Shown here: positions 8,246 through 16,678 of the stretch, one piece after another | Layout of the letters: each line of letters begins with the position of its first letter | Numbering within the stretch: the first letter of the stretch is position 1 | NCBI GenBank assembly: GCA_023703575.1 | Contig: CP097969.1 | Coordinates: forward strand, 777,517 to 841,516 | Length of the DNA stretch: 64,000 nt | Origin: SAR86 cluster bacterium | GTDB taxonomy: Bacteria; Pseudomonadota; Gammaproteobacteria; Magnimaribacterales; Magnimaribacteraceae | Direction of reading: 5' to 3' | The notes under the pieces: model-generated | What the model saw: the letters and a program-made list of their open reading frames with translations, nothing else | Told to the model about the DNA's origin: nothing | Database searches by the model: none | Translations under genes and position numbers: made by a program

Positions 8246-8980
8246 ATGAAAAACTTTATTTTATTAATTTCATCATTTTTATGTTTAAACCTAGCTTCTC
8301 TACCTACTTGGACTGCTCTAGAAGTTGAAATTAAGCCAGGGAAATATGAACAGCTGCAGCAGGGTTTAGATGAATTGATGAACTCACCAGTAGGAAAAAT
8401 GTATCCAGGCTCAGTAGAACTAAACTGGCATTTAAATAATGGCGACAATCCAGCAACACATACAATAGTCAATCTTTTTCCATCTATGGTAGCTTCAAAT
8501 GAGTGGGGGGCTGTATTTTGGTCTCCAGAAGCAACATCTATTAGACAAAAATGGTTTGACACCCTCAACGACAGCGCTGATGTTGTTAGGGACATGTCAT
8601 TTATTCAAATTGCGAATTGGCAACCAGAGGAAAATCCTCAAGACTATCCTTATGTTGAATATGTACCAATGCAAACAACAGACACAAGAGCTGTGATTGA
8701 GGCTTTAAATAAATTCATAGCAACTGATGATGGGAAGAAGTTCCCAGGATTAGTTTCTATGCATCAATGTAACTATTGCGGAGAATCAGATACTAATTCT
8801 GCTCTAATAGTTCAATTTAAAGATGTAAAGGATTTAGAAAGCTGGTATGAAATAACTACTACTTCTGATGCTTTTGTAGATTACTTAAGTGATGCAAGAG
8901 AGGGGACTACCTTCCTTGGAAATTCGTTGGTTCTAGTTTTAAGTACATGGAACAATACACCCGAGACTTTCAATCAATAG
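8246..8980 (+). CDS. Exported protein with two ABM/NIPSNAP-like repeats (copy 2)
   Basis: A 244-residue exported protein starting 2 bases after copy 1. The N-terminal signal peptide is about residues 1-17 (FILLISSFLCLNLAS). The first half begins WTALEVEIKPGKYEQLQQGL, echoing the PGK-plus-helix pattern of the upstream protein. A second half begins around VEYVPMQTTDTRAVIEAL. Two cysteines sit in the CNYCG segment near residue 176, which could bind metal or form a disulfide. Function unknown. The pair is probably transcribed together and ended by the strong hairpin at 8998-9021. The divergence between the copies suggests an old duplication. Confidence 0.7.
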   Translation: MKNFILLISSFLCLNLASLPTWTALEVEIKPGKYEQLQQGLDELMNSPVGKMYPGSVELNWHLNNGDNPATHTIVNLFPSMVASNEWGAVFWSPEATSIRQKWFDTLNDSADVVRDMSFIQIANWQPEENPQDYPYVEYVPMQTTDTRAVIEALNKFIATDDGKKFPGLVSMHQCNYCGESDTNSALIVQFKDVKDLESWYEITTTSDAFVDYLSDAREGTTFLGNSLVLVLSTWNNTPETFNQ

Positions 8981-8997
8981 AAAGGAAAAATAAAAAA

Positions 8998-9021
8998 GGC
9001 TCCAAAGCGGAGCCTTTTTTT
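8998..9021. terminator. Bidirectional rho-independent terminator
   Basis: GGCTCC (8998-9003) pairs with GGAGCC (9009-9014) around a 5-base loop. It is followed by seven T (9015-9021) and preceded by six A (8992-8997), so it can stop transcription from both converging gene sets. The stop of the minus-strand SDR gene lies in the T-run. Confidence 0.9.
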
Positions 9022-9787
9022 ATGCTGCTGTAAAACCTCCGTCTGCTAAATATACACCACCATTACAGTATGAAGATTCATCTGAACCTAGAAAAAGAGC
9101 CAAATTGGCCATTTCTTCATTGGTTCCATATCTACCTGAAGGTATATTGGCAGTTACGTTTTCTCTGAAATTAGATGGATCGTCTGGTTGGGATTGAGTG
9201 CCCAAGGATTCCATCATTCTGTTATCAATGGGGCCTGGGGCTAGAGCATTAAATCTTATACCTTTCTCTCCGTATTCTAGACAGGCGGTTTTAACCATTC
9301 CACAGACAGCATGTTTACTAGCAGAGTAGGGACATAAACCGGGAAAGCCTACGACGCCTGCGCCAGAAGCAACTGCTACTATAGAACCATAGCCTTGATT
9401 TTCCATATGAGGTATTGCGTATTTAAAGTATAGCCAGACACCTGTGACATTGACAGTCAGTGTATGATTAAAATCTTGCACTGAATAATCAACTAAAGGT
9501 TGCACAACCCCTTCAGTTCCAGCATTTGCAATTACGATATCAACTGAACCAAAAGTGTCCTTAGTTTTTTGTACCGAATCCCTAATAGCTATTTCATCTG
9601 TAGATTCAGCGACACAAAAAGCAGCATTATTAGGTTTGCCTAAACGATTATGTACTTCAATAAGTTTATCTTCGCTTCGACCAACCATCATTACATTGGC
9701 TCCCTCGTCTAAATATTTTGATACAGTTGCAAAACCAATGCCGCCAGTTGCTCCTGTAATGATGGCATTTTTATTTTCTAATCTCAT
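9020..9787 (-). CDS. Short-chain dehydrogenase/reductase (SDR), FabG-like
   Basis: A 255-residue NAD(P)-dependent oxidoreductase of the classical SDR type. It shows the cofactor motif TGATGGIG (residues 11-18), NAG near residue 89, a catalytic Ser in VAVASGAGVVG, and YSASK (Tyr about 154, Lys 158). The PG motif region (LAPGPID) and a C-terminal ending YLADGGFTAA are standard. Substrate cannot be told from sequence; such genes often act on hydroxyacyl, sugar or steroid-like alcohols. It runs convergent to the exported pair and is 8 bases downstream of an exported-protein gene on the same strand, so the two are probably one operon. Confidence 0.88.
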   Translation of the reverse strand: MRLENKNAIITGATGGIGFATVSKYLDEGANVMMVGRSEDKLIEVHNRLGKPNNAAFCVAESTDEIAIRDSVQKTKDTFGSVDIVIANAGTEGVVQPLVDYSVQDFNHTLTVNVTGVWLYFKYAIPHMENQGYGSIVAVASGAGVVGFPGLCPYSASKHAVCGMVKTACLEYGEKGIRFNALAPGPIDNRMMESLGTQSQPDDPSNFRENVTANIPSGRYGTNEEMANLALFLGSDESSYCNGGVYLADGGFTAA

Positions 9788-9795
9788 AGAGATAA

Positions 9796-10341
9796 TTAAT
9801 AAACTCTTTTTAATTCAGCTATATTTGTAGTTGGTGACCCATCTAACATAACCGTGTTCTGAAAAGTTATTGAATCATTATTATTCATAACCCATTTCAT
9901 GCCTGTAACAAAACTTTCATGTTCAGCATGTAAATCCACCTTAGATCTGTCTAATTTAAAAATCATAGTATCTTCAGATATACTTTCAACTGCAAAGACT
10001 GGTTCAGTTCCTAAGCCACAATAGTGTCTTATAACCAGATCTCCATCGTCATCACTATATGTCGTTAGCATTTGGACTCCGTCTTCAATTAGAGTCTCAG
10101 TAATAGTATTACCTCCAGAAGTAAGGGCAAATTCATAGGAAACGTTTATAACAGTTCCATTCAGTCCCTGAATCATTGTTCCTTCCCATTTACCTAGCTT
10201 CTTCTTAACTTGTTCAAACGCTACACTTTTTTTCTCAGATGCCATTTCAACATCTCCTATCTTTACTACTTCATCAGCAGCAAGAGAAAATGAAAATAAG
10301 AGAGAAATAAGCAGATAAATTGTCTTTATTTTAGTTTTCAT
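9796..10341 (-). CDS. Exported protein of unknown function
   Basis: A 181-residue protein with a signal peptide (KTIYLLISLLFSFSLAADE, cleavage near AA-DE). I prefer ATG at 10341 because AGGAAACAA sits directly upstream; the in-frame ATG at 10353 would use that ribosome site as codons. The mature part has alternating beta-strand patterns (KWEGTMIQGLNGTVINVSY, GNTITETLIEDGVQML), like small beta-barrel proteins of the DUF1579 / THAP4 nitrobindin-like type. I cannot assign a family with confidence. It lies upstream of the SDR gene in the same orientation. Confidence 0.7.
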   Translation of the reverse strand: MKTKIKTIYLLISLLFSFSLAADEVVKIGDVEMASEKKSVAFEQVKKKLGKWEGTMIQGLNGTVINVSYEFALTSGGNTITETLIEDGVQMLTTYSDDDGDLVIRHYCGLGTEPVFAVESISEDTMIFKLDRSKVDLHAEHESFVTGMKWVMNNNDSITFQNTVMLDGSPTTNIAELKRVY

Positions 10342-10544
10342 TTGTTTCCTCATTAATTAAAACCTATCTATAATTTATAACATCTTCCAATAATTGCAAT
10401 AGAAGTCATATTCTTTGTCTAGCTGTTTTGATACTAGATATAGGTGATATAAAATCCTAAAACACTATATTAGGTTATTATATATGCGCATAATATATAT
10501 TATGTTAAATTAAATATTATCCACATAATTATCAAAAGCTATTA

Positions 10545-12125
10545 TCACGAGTAAGGTTTATTATGCTCTACCCTAAATACGTATGGTTCTAATACTTCGT
10601 ATTCCTTAGATTTAACAGTAGAAACATATTTGAATTGGACCTCTACATCTAATTCCGTAATATTTAATGAAACGTATCCTTGGTTTCTGCCGTTCACCCA
10701 TACTAAATCTTTATTATCTTTTATGAATTCATCCTCAATGATTTCAGTTTTATCTTTAAAAGTGTCACCAAAACTAGGCGATGATATTGCAGGTGCTCCT
10801 ATCTCTATTCCAACAAATTCATTATATTTGTCATATAAATTTGAAAACCAAGAATTATGTGAATCACCAGCTAATATCAAGTTAGATTCAGAATTTGATA
10901 TATTTTTATAAAACTCTTCCCTTTCTCTTGGATATCCATCCCACTGGTCAGTATTAAACGGTAGTTCTTCTCCTGCTAATTCACTTGTGTAATAAGAACT
11001 ATCATTTGAAATTTCTTCATTTTTAAATATTTTAGGTAAATATTTTGGTCCTATTAGAAGTTGTTGTCCGAATATTGACCATCTATATTTCTTATCAACT
11101 TTATTTCTAACCCATTCCAATTGCTCCTTACCAAGCAAAGCTCTAGGCTTTAGAAGGTCTTTTTTAAACTGCTCTTTATTTAATTTTTTGTCATAAAAAT
11201 ATTGTCCAATCTCTAATTGCTTTTCTCTTCCATAAAGTCTCGTATCCAGCATCATTAAATTTATTAAATTACCTACTGAAAAACTTCGCCATATTTTTTC
11301 TCTTTCCTTAACTTCACGGATAGGCATCCATTCATAATATGCACGTATAGCATTATTTTTTCTGTCATAAAATGAGCCTTCATCTGGCGAATGGTTTTGT
11401 GCTCCTAACTTCCATGTATCATTAGTTATCTCATGATCATCCCATACAACAATCATGGGTTTTGATTTATGTAGGAGTTGAAGATCCTTATCGCTTCTAT
11501 AGGTAGCATATCTTTTGCGATAATCATCTAATGTAATGATTTCATTTGATGGATTAACTTCTCTTCCCATTTTCTTGGCATCAGACGACGCATAGCCCTC
11601 TCTACTATATTCATATATGTAATCACCTAAATGTAAAACTAAATCTATATCGGCATCTCTTGCCATTTCTTTATATGCATTGAAATATCCTGATGGATAA
11701 TTAGAACAGCTGCAAAACGCTATGTTGAATTTATTCGGATTTTTTACTGGTAATGTAAAAGTTGTACCTGTTTCTGAATAGACTCCTCCTGATTCAAATC
11801 TATAAAATAATTTCTTTGCATTAACTTCTATTGGAATCTGAGCATCTATCTTTACTATGAAATTATTTTCTTTTTCTGAGATATATGATCCATTGACAAT
11901 AATATTTAAGAAATCTTTATCGGATGAGACTTCCCAATTTACCTCTTGATTTGTAGAGCTAGGAGTAGTTAATTTTGTCCATAAAATCACATGTGTGTTA
12001 GTAGGATCACCACTTGCAACTCCGAAATCGAATGATATTGGTTCTTTTTTTACTGAAGGAAATATCTTGAAAGAAAAAGAAGCAATTGTTAATGCTAGAG
12101 CTTTAAAAAACAATCTTCTGTTCAT
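10545..12125 (-). CDS. phoD: Alkaline phosphatase D (PhoD), Tat-exported
   Basis: Phosphodiesterase/phosphomonoesterase that releases phosphate from organic phosphate outside the cytoplasm, using Fe and Ca. It is 526 residues, and the start NRRLFFK followed by a hydrophobic run is a twin-arginine signal. The N-terminal PhoD domain begins FDFGVASGDPTNTHVILWTKL. Metal-site motifs are HLGDYIYEY (about residue 165), VWDDHEITND (about 222) and LAGDSHNSW (about 425). An FCSC segment lies at the domain border. The length is typical. About 190 bases of AT-rich DNA without a gene separate it from the exported-protein gene downstream. The upstream neighbour is 68 bases away. Phosphate-stress control is expected, but I could not identify a Pho box. 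Confidence 0.9.
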   Translation of the reverse strand: MNRRLFFKALALTIASFSFKIFPSVKKEPISFDFGVASGDPTNTHVILWTKLTTPSSTNQEVNWEVSSDKDFLNIIVNGSYISEKENNFIVKIDAQIPIEVNAKKLFYRFESGGVYSETGTTFTLPVKNPNKFNIAFCSCSNYPSGYFNAYKEMARDADIDLVLHLGDYIYEYSREGYASSDAKKMGREVNPSNEIITLDDYRKRYATYRSDKDLQLLHKSKPMIVVWDDHEITNDTWKLGAQNHSPDEGSFYDRKNNAIRAYYEWMPIREVKEREKIWRSFSVGNLINLMMLDTRLYGREKQLEIGQYFYDKKLNKEQFKKDLLKPRALLGKEQLEWVRNKVDKKYRWSIFGQQLLIGPKYLPKIFKNEEISNDSSYYTSELAGEELPFNTDQWDGYPREREEFYKNISNSESNLILAGDSHNSWFSNLYDKYNEFVGIEIGAPAISSPSFGDTFKDKTEIIEDEFIKDNKDLVWVNGRNQGYVSLNITELDVEVQFKYVSTVKSKEYEVLEPYVFRVEHNKPYS

Positions 12126-12193
12126 AAATGGAACACTACCAAATATCTATTACATTAAAGTCACATTACTGTGTATTTTTATGGGAAAGAAGA

Positions 12194-13861
12194 TCAATAA
12201 ACTATGGAAGAATTAATTGAAATATCCGCCCTACCCCATATTTCCTTAAACTTATTGAGAGCTTCAATAGACTCTTCTTGATTATTTAATTTTTTTTGTG
12301 CGAGATGTAGTCCGAAGTAAGACCATCCATTTCTTGGGTAATCTTTTAAATCTTTTTCAAAAACTAACGCTGCTTCCTCAAATGAATTATTCATTAAAAG
12401 TGCATGACCTAAAGTTTGACGGGTTGGATAATACCAAAATGGAGGTTCTGTATATGGAAGAGTATCTTGGATTATTACAGCTTCTTCAAAAGAAGTTATA
12501 GCCTCACTATATTTACTGGAGTACATATCAATCGATCCTGAAGCAAGTAAAGAAGCTATTTTCATTAATGATTTTGTTGGGTGACCTGCCATTACCATGG
12601 CGTTTACTTCTTCAGACTCAATATCATTTAATATCATGCTTTGAAATCTATTTGCCTCAAGTGAGTTTCCGTTAGCAGCATGTGCAACAGACATAGCATA
12701 GTTGAAAATAGAATTGGAAAATTTGAAATCATCATCTGGTCTTTCATAAGAAAAAACTTTATCCCACTTTGCAAATCGCACGTAAGACAATAAAGGTATT
12801 GTGTGAAAGAATTCTAAAAAAGGTATATTTCTAATTTGCTCTGGCGAAACATAATTTGATACCTTTATTGCTGATTCAATAGACAAGTCGCTCATACCTT
12901 CCATTGTTGATGCGGCCCAAAGGAAATGGACATTATGAGGATAATACAAGGCCGGATAAAAACCTTGAGCATTACATTGAGCAATATACTCCTCATCGAC
13001 CTTTGCTGCTGCTATGTTAGCTAATGATGCATCTTCATATCTTCCCACTCTCCAATAGATATGAGATGGCATATGTACTAAATGACCAGCTCCAGGAACC
13101 AAATCAGCTAACCTATCAGCGGCTTCTTCTGCCCTACCAGGATCACTTGATGCTTCTACAGCATGTATATAAAGATGAATTGCCAAAGGATGATTTGGAT
13201 CCTTATCAAGAACTGATTCGATAGTATTAATGACTTTAATTGTATCTGGTTTGGGATTACCATCTTCTGCCCAATAGTTCCAAGGCATTGTATTCATCAA
13301 AGCCTCAGCATATAACGATGCTGCATCTGTGTTATCGGGATATTGAGACGAAAGTGCCTCCATTGCTTCAGCATAAGCAATATCAAGCGGCATTCTTGAG
13401 GAATTCACATCCCCGTTATATCTTGATTTTAAAGTCAGAATAAAGTCCTTTTCTTTCGGTGAAGCAAATTCTATTAACGCTATGGCTTTATTTGTTTTCT
13501 CAAAAGCATCAAGTCGGTCTTGAGGACTCATTATTGCCTTGCCATCACTTGTAACATTAATATTTGGACCCAAGGCCAGAGCTTCTCCCCAGAAACAAAT
13601 TGCACAATTAGGATCTAATTTTTGAGCAGCTTTGAAGCTTCGAATAGATTCGGCATGATTGAAAGCAAACGCCATAATAAGACCCTGATTAAAATACTCC
13701 TGTACGCCTTCGACTTTAGAGGAAATGGTAAAAGAATGAGATCCAAGTCCATTTAGTAATGGTGCACCAGCTTTTTCTATTAAATCATTTCGATCAATCG
13801 AAGCATCTTGAGAACATGAGTAAACAACAAACAGAATAGGTAAAAGTATTTTTAATTTCAT
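12194..13861 (-). CDS. TPR-repeat lipoprotein
   Basis: A protein of about 555 residues made of tetratricopeptide-like helical repeats, for example ESIRSFKAAQKLDPNCAICF (early) and ALVFEKDLKDYPRNGWSYFG (late). ATG at 13861 is preferred over the in-frame one at 13891 because it begins a lipoprotein signal with lipobox VVYSC. The pattern GEALALGPNIN and MPSHIYWRVGRYEDA recurs in a family of bacterial TPR proteins annotated only as hypothetical. The role is probably protein-protein binding at the periplasmic side of a membrane. It is divergent from the CoA-transferase gene and upstream of phoD in the same direction. Confidence 0.78.
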   Translation of the reverse strand: MKLKILLPILFVVYSCSQDASIDRNDLIEKAGAPLLNGLGSHSFTISSKVEGVQEYFNQGLIMAFAFNHAESIRSFKAAQKLDPNCAICFWGEALALGPNINVTSDGKAIMSPQDRLDAFEKTNKAIALIEFASPKEKDFILTLKSRYNGDVNSSRMPLDIAYAEAMEALSSQYPDNTDAASLYAEALMNTMPWNYWAEDGNPKPDTIKVINTIESVLDKDPNHPLAIHLYIHAVEASSDPGRAEEAADRLADLVPGAGHLVHMPSHIYWRVGRYEDASLANIAAAKVDEEYIAQCNAQGFYPALYYPHNVHFLWAASTMEGMSDLSIESAIKVSNYVSPEQIRNIPFLEFFHTIPLLSYVRFAKWDKVFSYERPDDDFKFSNSIFNYAMSVAHAANGNSLEANRFQSMILNDIESEEVNAMVMAGHPTKSLMKIASLLASGSIDMYSSKYSEAITSFEEAVIIQDTLPYTEPPFWYYPTRQTLGHALLMNNSFEEAALVFEKDLKDYPRNGWSYFGLHLAQKKLNNQEESIEALNKFKEIWGRADISINSSIVY

Positions 13862-13938
13862 AAAGTTAATATAACAAACTGACCTATACATTCAAGATGA
13901 GTCATTGAGCTTCTAAACTCTGTAGTACAATCTCACCT

Positions 13939-15147
13939 GTGAAGCCATTAAATGGGGTAAAAGTAATCGATCTGACGCATATGTTAGCTGGACCCTATGC
14001 TGGAATGGTTTTAGCAGATTTAGGAGCAGAAGTTGTTAAAGTTGAACCCTTAGGAAGCGGAGAAATGACTAGAGGATTATTAAAAAATGATCCAAATTAT
14101 TCTTTCAAAAACTTTGGAGCTTATTTCCTAACTTTAAATAGAAATAAGAAAAGCGTCTCTATTGATCTTAAAAACAAAAAAGGTCTGGAAGTTTTTTATG
14201 ATCTTGTAAGATCCGCTGATGTAGTACTCAATAACTTTAGTGCCGGAGTGGTAAGTAAGTTAAAAATTGACTTCGAAAATTTGTCTTCAATAAACCCAAA
14301 GATAATTACTTGTTCTATCACTGGGTTTGGTGAAACTGGCCCACATTCTACCAGACCTGCATATGACCAAATTGTTCAAGCCTATAGTGGTGGTATGTCG
14401 ATTACAGGAAAAGATGCAAAGTCGCCTACAAGGGCTGGAATACCAATTGGAGATTTAGGATCTGGACTATATAGTGTTATCGGAATCCTCTCAGCCCTAT
14501 ATTCAAGAGAAAAAACACAAAAAGGACAACATATAGACTTGTCTTTACTTGATGTTCAAATATCACTTCTAACTTACATGGCTACTATGCAAACTTTATC
14601 AGGCATAGATCCTGAACCAATTGGAAATGCTCACTTTGTTCATGTACCTTACAACAGTTTTACAACTAGTGATGGTTTTGTCGTGATAGCAGTTATAACA
14701 GATGAATTCTGGCAATCCCTCAAATCAGTGGTGAATGTTGGCTCTTTGGATGATTCAAAATTTGATTCCTCTATCGACAGGCTTAAGAATCAAGCATTTA
14801 TTGAAAATGAACTTAACAAGGTACTTTCCACTCAAACATCAGATTATTGGATTGATAAGTTAAATAAAGCGAAAGTTCCCTGTGCACCGATCAATAAATT
14901 CAGTGATGCATTAAATGATGAGCAAGTTAAACACAGAAATATGATAGTTGAGGTTGAACATCCTGATGGCGGTTTTGTTAAAATGCCTGGAAATCCAGTT
15001 AAGATGTCTTATACAAATGAGGAATCCTACTCTTCCCCACCACACTTAGGGACCAACACAAGAGAAATATTAAAAAATTGGTCAAATTATCAAGAAGATG
15101 AAATTGAGAGCCTTGAAAACGAAAAAATTATCCAATCAATAGACTAG
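13939..15147 (+). CDS. Class III CoA transferase (CaiB/BaiF family)
   Basis: Moves CoA between carboxylic acids through an aspartyl-CoA thioester. The 402-residue protein has the N-terminal GVKVIDLTHMLAGPYAGM signature, ADLGAEVVKVEP, NNFSAGV, and the catalytic Asp in PIGDLGSGLYS (about residue 172). The C-terminal domain ends with PPHLGTNTREIL, common to the family. The start is GTG at 13939 because the family-conserved sequence begins immediately and no ATG is near. The acid substrate is unknown; relatives act on formate, carnitine, succinate, methylacyl or bile-acid CoAs. With the acyl-CoA dehydrogenases in this window it fits an acid-degrading lifestyle. Confidence 0.9.
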   Translation: MKPLNGVKVIDLTHMLAGPYAGMVLADLGAEVVKVEPLGSGEMTRGLLKNDPNYSFKNFGAYFLTLNRNKKSVSIDLKNKKGLEVFYDLVRSADVVLNNFSAGVVSKLKIDFENLSSINPKIITCSITGFGETGPHSTRPAYDQIVQAYSGGMSITGKDAKSPTRAGIPIGDLGSGLYSVIGILSALYSREKTQKGQHIDLSLLDVQISLLTYMATMQTLSGIDPEPIGNAHFVHVPYNSFTTSDGFVVIAVITDEFWQSLKSVVNVGSLDDSKFDSSIDRLKNQAFIENELNKVLSTQTSDYWIDKLNKAKVPCAPINKFSDALNDEQVKHRNMIVEVEHPDGGFVKMPGNPVKMSYTNEESYSSPPHLGTNTREILKNWSNYQEDEIESLENEKIIQSID

Positions 15148-15246
15148 GATATATTTATCCAAAACATATGCAGCTAAAGCTATAAAAATGGTAATTAATG
15201 CCAAACAAAGTAGTAGCGTTTTAAATTTAAATTCTTTTTCTTTCAT
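15136..15246 (-). CDS. Possible 36-residue single-helix membrane protein
   Basis: An open frame from ATG (15246-15244) to TGA (15138-15136) encodes a lysine-rich start (MKEKEFKFK) and one hydrophobic helix (TLLLCLALITIFIALAAYVL). It overlaps the CoA-transferase 3' end by 12 bases and fills the gap before infA. No clear Shine-Dalgarno site is visible (AAGCAAAAG only). A basic start plus an uninterrupted helix is protein-like, but an AT-rich gap can mimic this. No family recognised. Confidence 0.35.
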   Translation of the reverse strand: MKEKEFKFKTLLLCLALITIFIALAAYVLDKYILVY

Positions 15247-15291
15247 CTTTTGCTTTAGTAATTAAGCTATCTGTAAGAAAATGTATTATAT

Positions 15292-15510
15292 ATGGCAAAA
15301 CAAGATTTAATAGAAATGGATGGAGAGGTTATAGAAACCCTTCCTAATACTACCTTTAGAGTTAAATTAGATAATGATCATGTCGTGACTGCTCACATAT
15401 CTGGGAAAATGCGTAAACACTATATTCGAATTCTTACGGGCGATAAGGTAAAAGTGGAAATAACCCCTTATGATCTATCCAAAGGAAGAATTATTTTTAG
15501 AGAAAGATAA
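15292..15510 (+). CDS. infA: Translation initiation factor IF-1
   Basis: Essential 72-residue OB-fold protein that binds the ribosomal A-site of the 30S subunit during initiation. The sequence is near-canonical: [19 protein letters not shown] at the start, then [13 protein letters not shown] and the ending GRIIFRER. Length equals that of E. coli IF-1. It is the last + strand gene before the clpA/serine-hydrolase end, and converges on that gene with one base between. The infA-clpA neighbourhood matches Pseudomonas. Confidence 0.97.
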   Translation: MAKQDLIEMDGEVIETLPNTTFRVKLDNDHVVTAHISGKMRKHYIRILTGDKVKVEITPYDLSKGRIIFRER

Positions 15511-15511
15511 A

Positions 15512-16678
15512 TTATTTATTTATTTCTTCTATCAGAGAAATTAGAAAATTAAGTCTATGCCCTCCAGAGTATCTATCCAGAGCTGCTACGTCTCTCGCGC
15601 TATGCATTGCTATGACAGTTCTTGAATCTGGATCTACCCAAATAAACTGTCCAAAAATACCATCAGCATAATATGATTTATATCCAAATCCGGCTAGCCA
15701 CCACTGGTATCCATAGTAACTGAAACCTGGAGATGGTTTAGTAGACCTAATCATCCAATCATTAGGTAATGTATTTCTACCATCCGGTAAGACACCATTT
15801 TTTAATGCAAAAAGACCTATGCGGGCATAATCTCTTAGTGTTGCATTTATACAACAACCTCCAAGCTCTTGGGAATAATCACTATCTAACGCCCAATAAG
15901 CATCAAACTCCATTCCAAAAGGTTGCCATATTTTCTTTTCTAAATAAGTAGAGAGATTTTGTCCAGTTGCTGCTCTCACAATTCCTCCTATGACATTGGA
16001 TTCAGCAGTGTTGTAGTTAAATTTAGTACCAGGTTTGTTTGATACTTCAAGTTTATTAAGATAGCTATAAAGCTTAGTGTCATTAAATCCAGAGGCTATA
16101 TTTACGTCTGAATTAGCATCAGCATAATCTTCATTCCAATCTATACCAGAAGACATCTGTAACACGTCTTCTATGGATACATTCGAATAATTTCCTCGAT
16201 TTAAATCAGTTACATAAGTGGATACCAGATCATTTACTGATTTGATAAAACCATCTTTAATTGCAGCACCGATCAGCATAGATGTAACAGATTTAGTTAC
16301 TGAAAATGACATCCACTTTGATGTTTCATCATTACCAAAATTATAATTTTCATAAAGGATTTTATCGTCCTTCACTACAATTAGGCCGGCTACCTTAAAT
16401 GTATTTATATAATCATTTATAGTAAATTTCTTACCCCCATATCTGTAGGTAAGAGAATCGAGATTTATTAGTTGGTAAGAAAGAGAATAAGGGTCAGAAC
16501 TTTTGTTTATAAGTCTGGTTGGAAGGATATGTTGTATATTTTTGAATCCAAGAAGTTTCTCTTCAGTATTCCAAAATAGGATTGACTTTGGAGCTTCATC
16601 ACTGCTCAACTCATTTTCAGATCCAAAAAAAAGAAATGAAAGACAAATTAAATATGCAGCTAAGATAAACCTTATCAA
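15512..16678 (-). CDS. Exported serine hydrolase, beta-lactamase/PBP-like (S12)
   Basis: A 388-residue protein with a signal peptide ([18 protein letters not shown]). The active-site SxxK appears as SFSVTKSV (Ser near residue 127), FNYNTAESN provides the YxN-like element near 205, and a DGIFGQFIWVDP region precedes the C-terminal strand. This fits the class C beta-lactamase / D-aminopeptidase / esterase superfamily. A true beta-lactamase function is not supported. Its start overlaps the clpA stop by 4 bases, so it appears to be the last gene of the icd-clpS-clpA transcript, an odd neighbour for a cytoplasmic protease. Confidence 0.85.
   Translation of the reverse strand: MIRFILAAYLICLSFLFFGSENELSSDEAPKSILFWNTEEKLLGFKNIQHILPTRLINKSSDPYSLSYQLINLDSLTYRYGGKKFTINDYINTFKVAGLIVVKDDKILYENYNFGNDETSKWMSFSVTKSVTSMLIGAAIKDGFIKSVNDLVSTYVTDLNRGNYSNVSIEDVLQMSSGIDWNEDYADANSDVNIASGFNDTKLYSYLNKLEVSNKPGTKFNYNTAESNVIGGIVRAATGQNLSTYLEKKIWQPFGMEFDAYWALDSDYSQELGGCCINATLRDYARIGLFALKNGVLPDGRNTLPNDWMIRSTKPSPGFSYYGYQWWLAGFGYKSYYADGIFGQFIWVDPDSRTVIAMHSARDVAALDRYSGGHRLNFLISLIEEINK

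Noticed and set aside
10483-10492. Palindrome TATGCGCATA in an AT-rich stretch
   Set aside because: It is a single short palindrome with no partner repeat or clear promoter context; likely chance.
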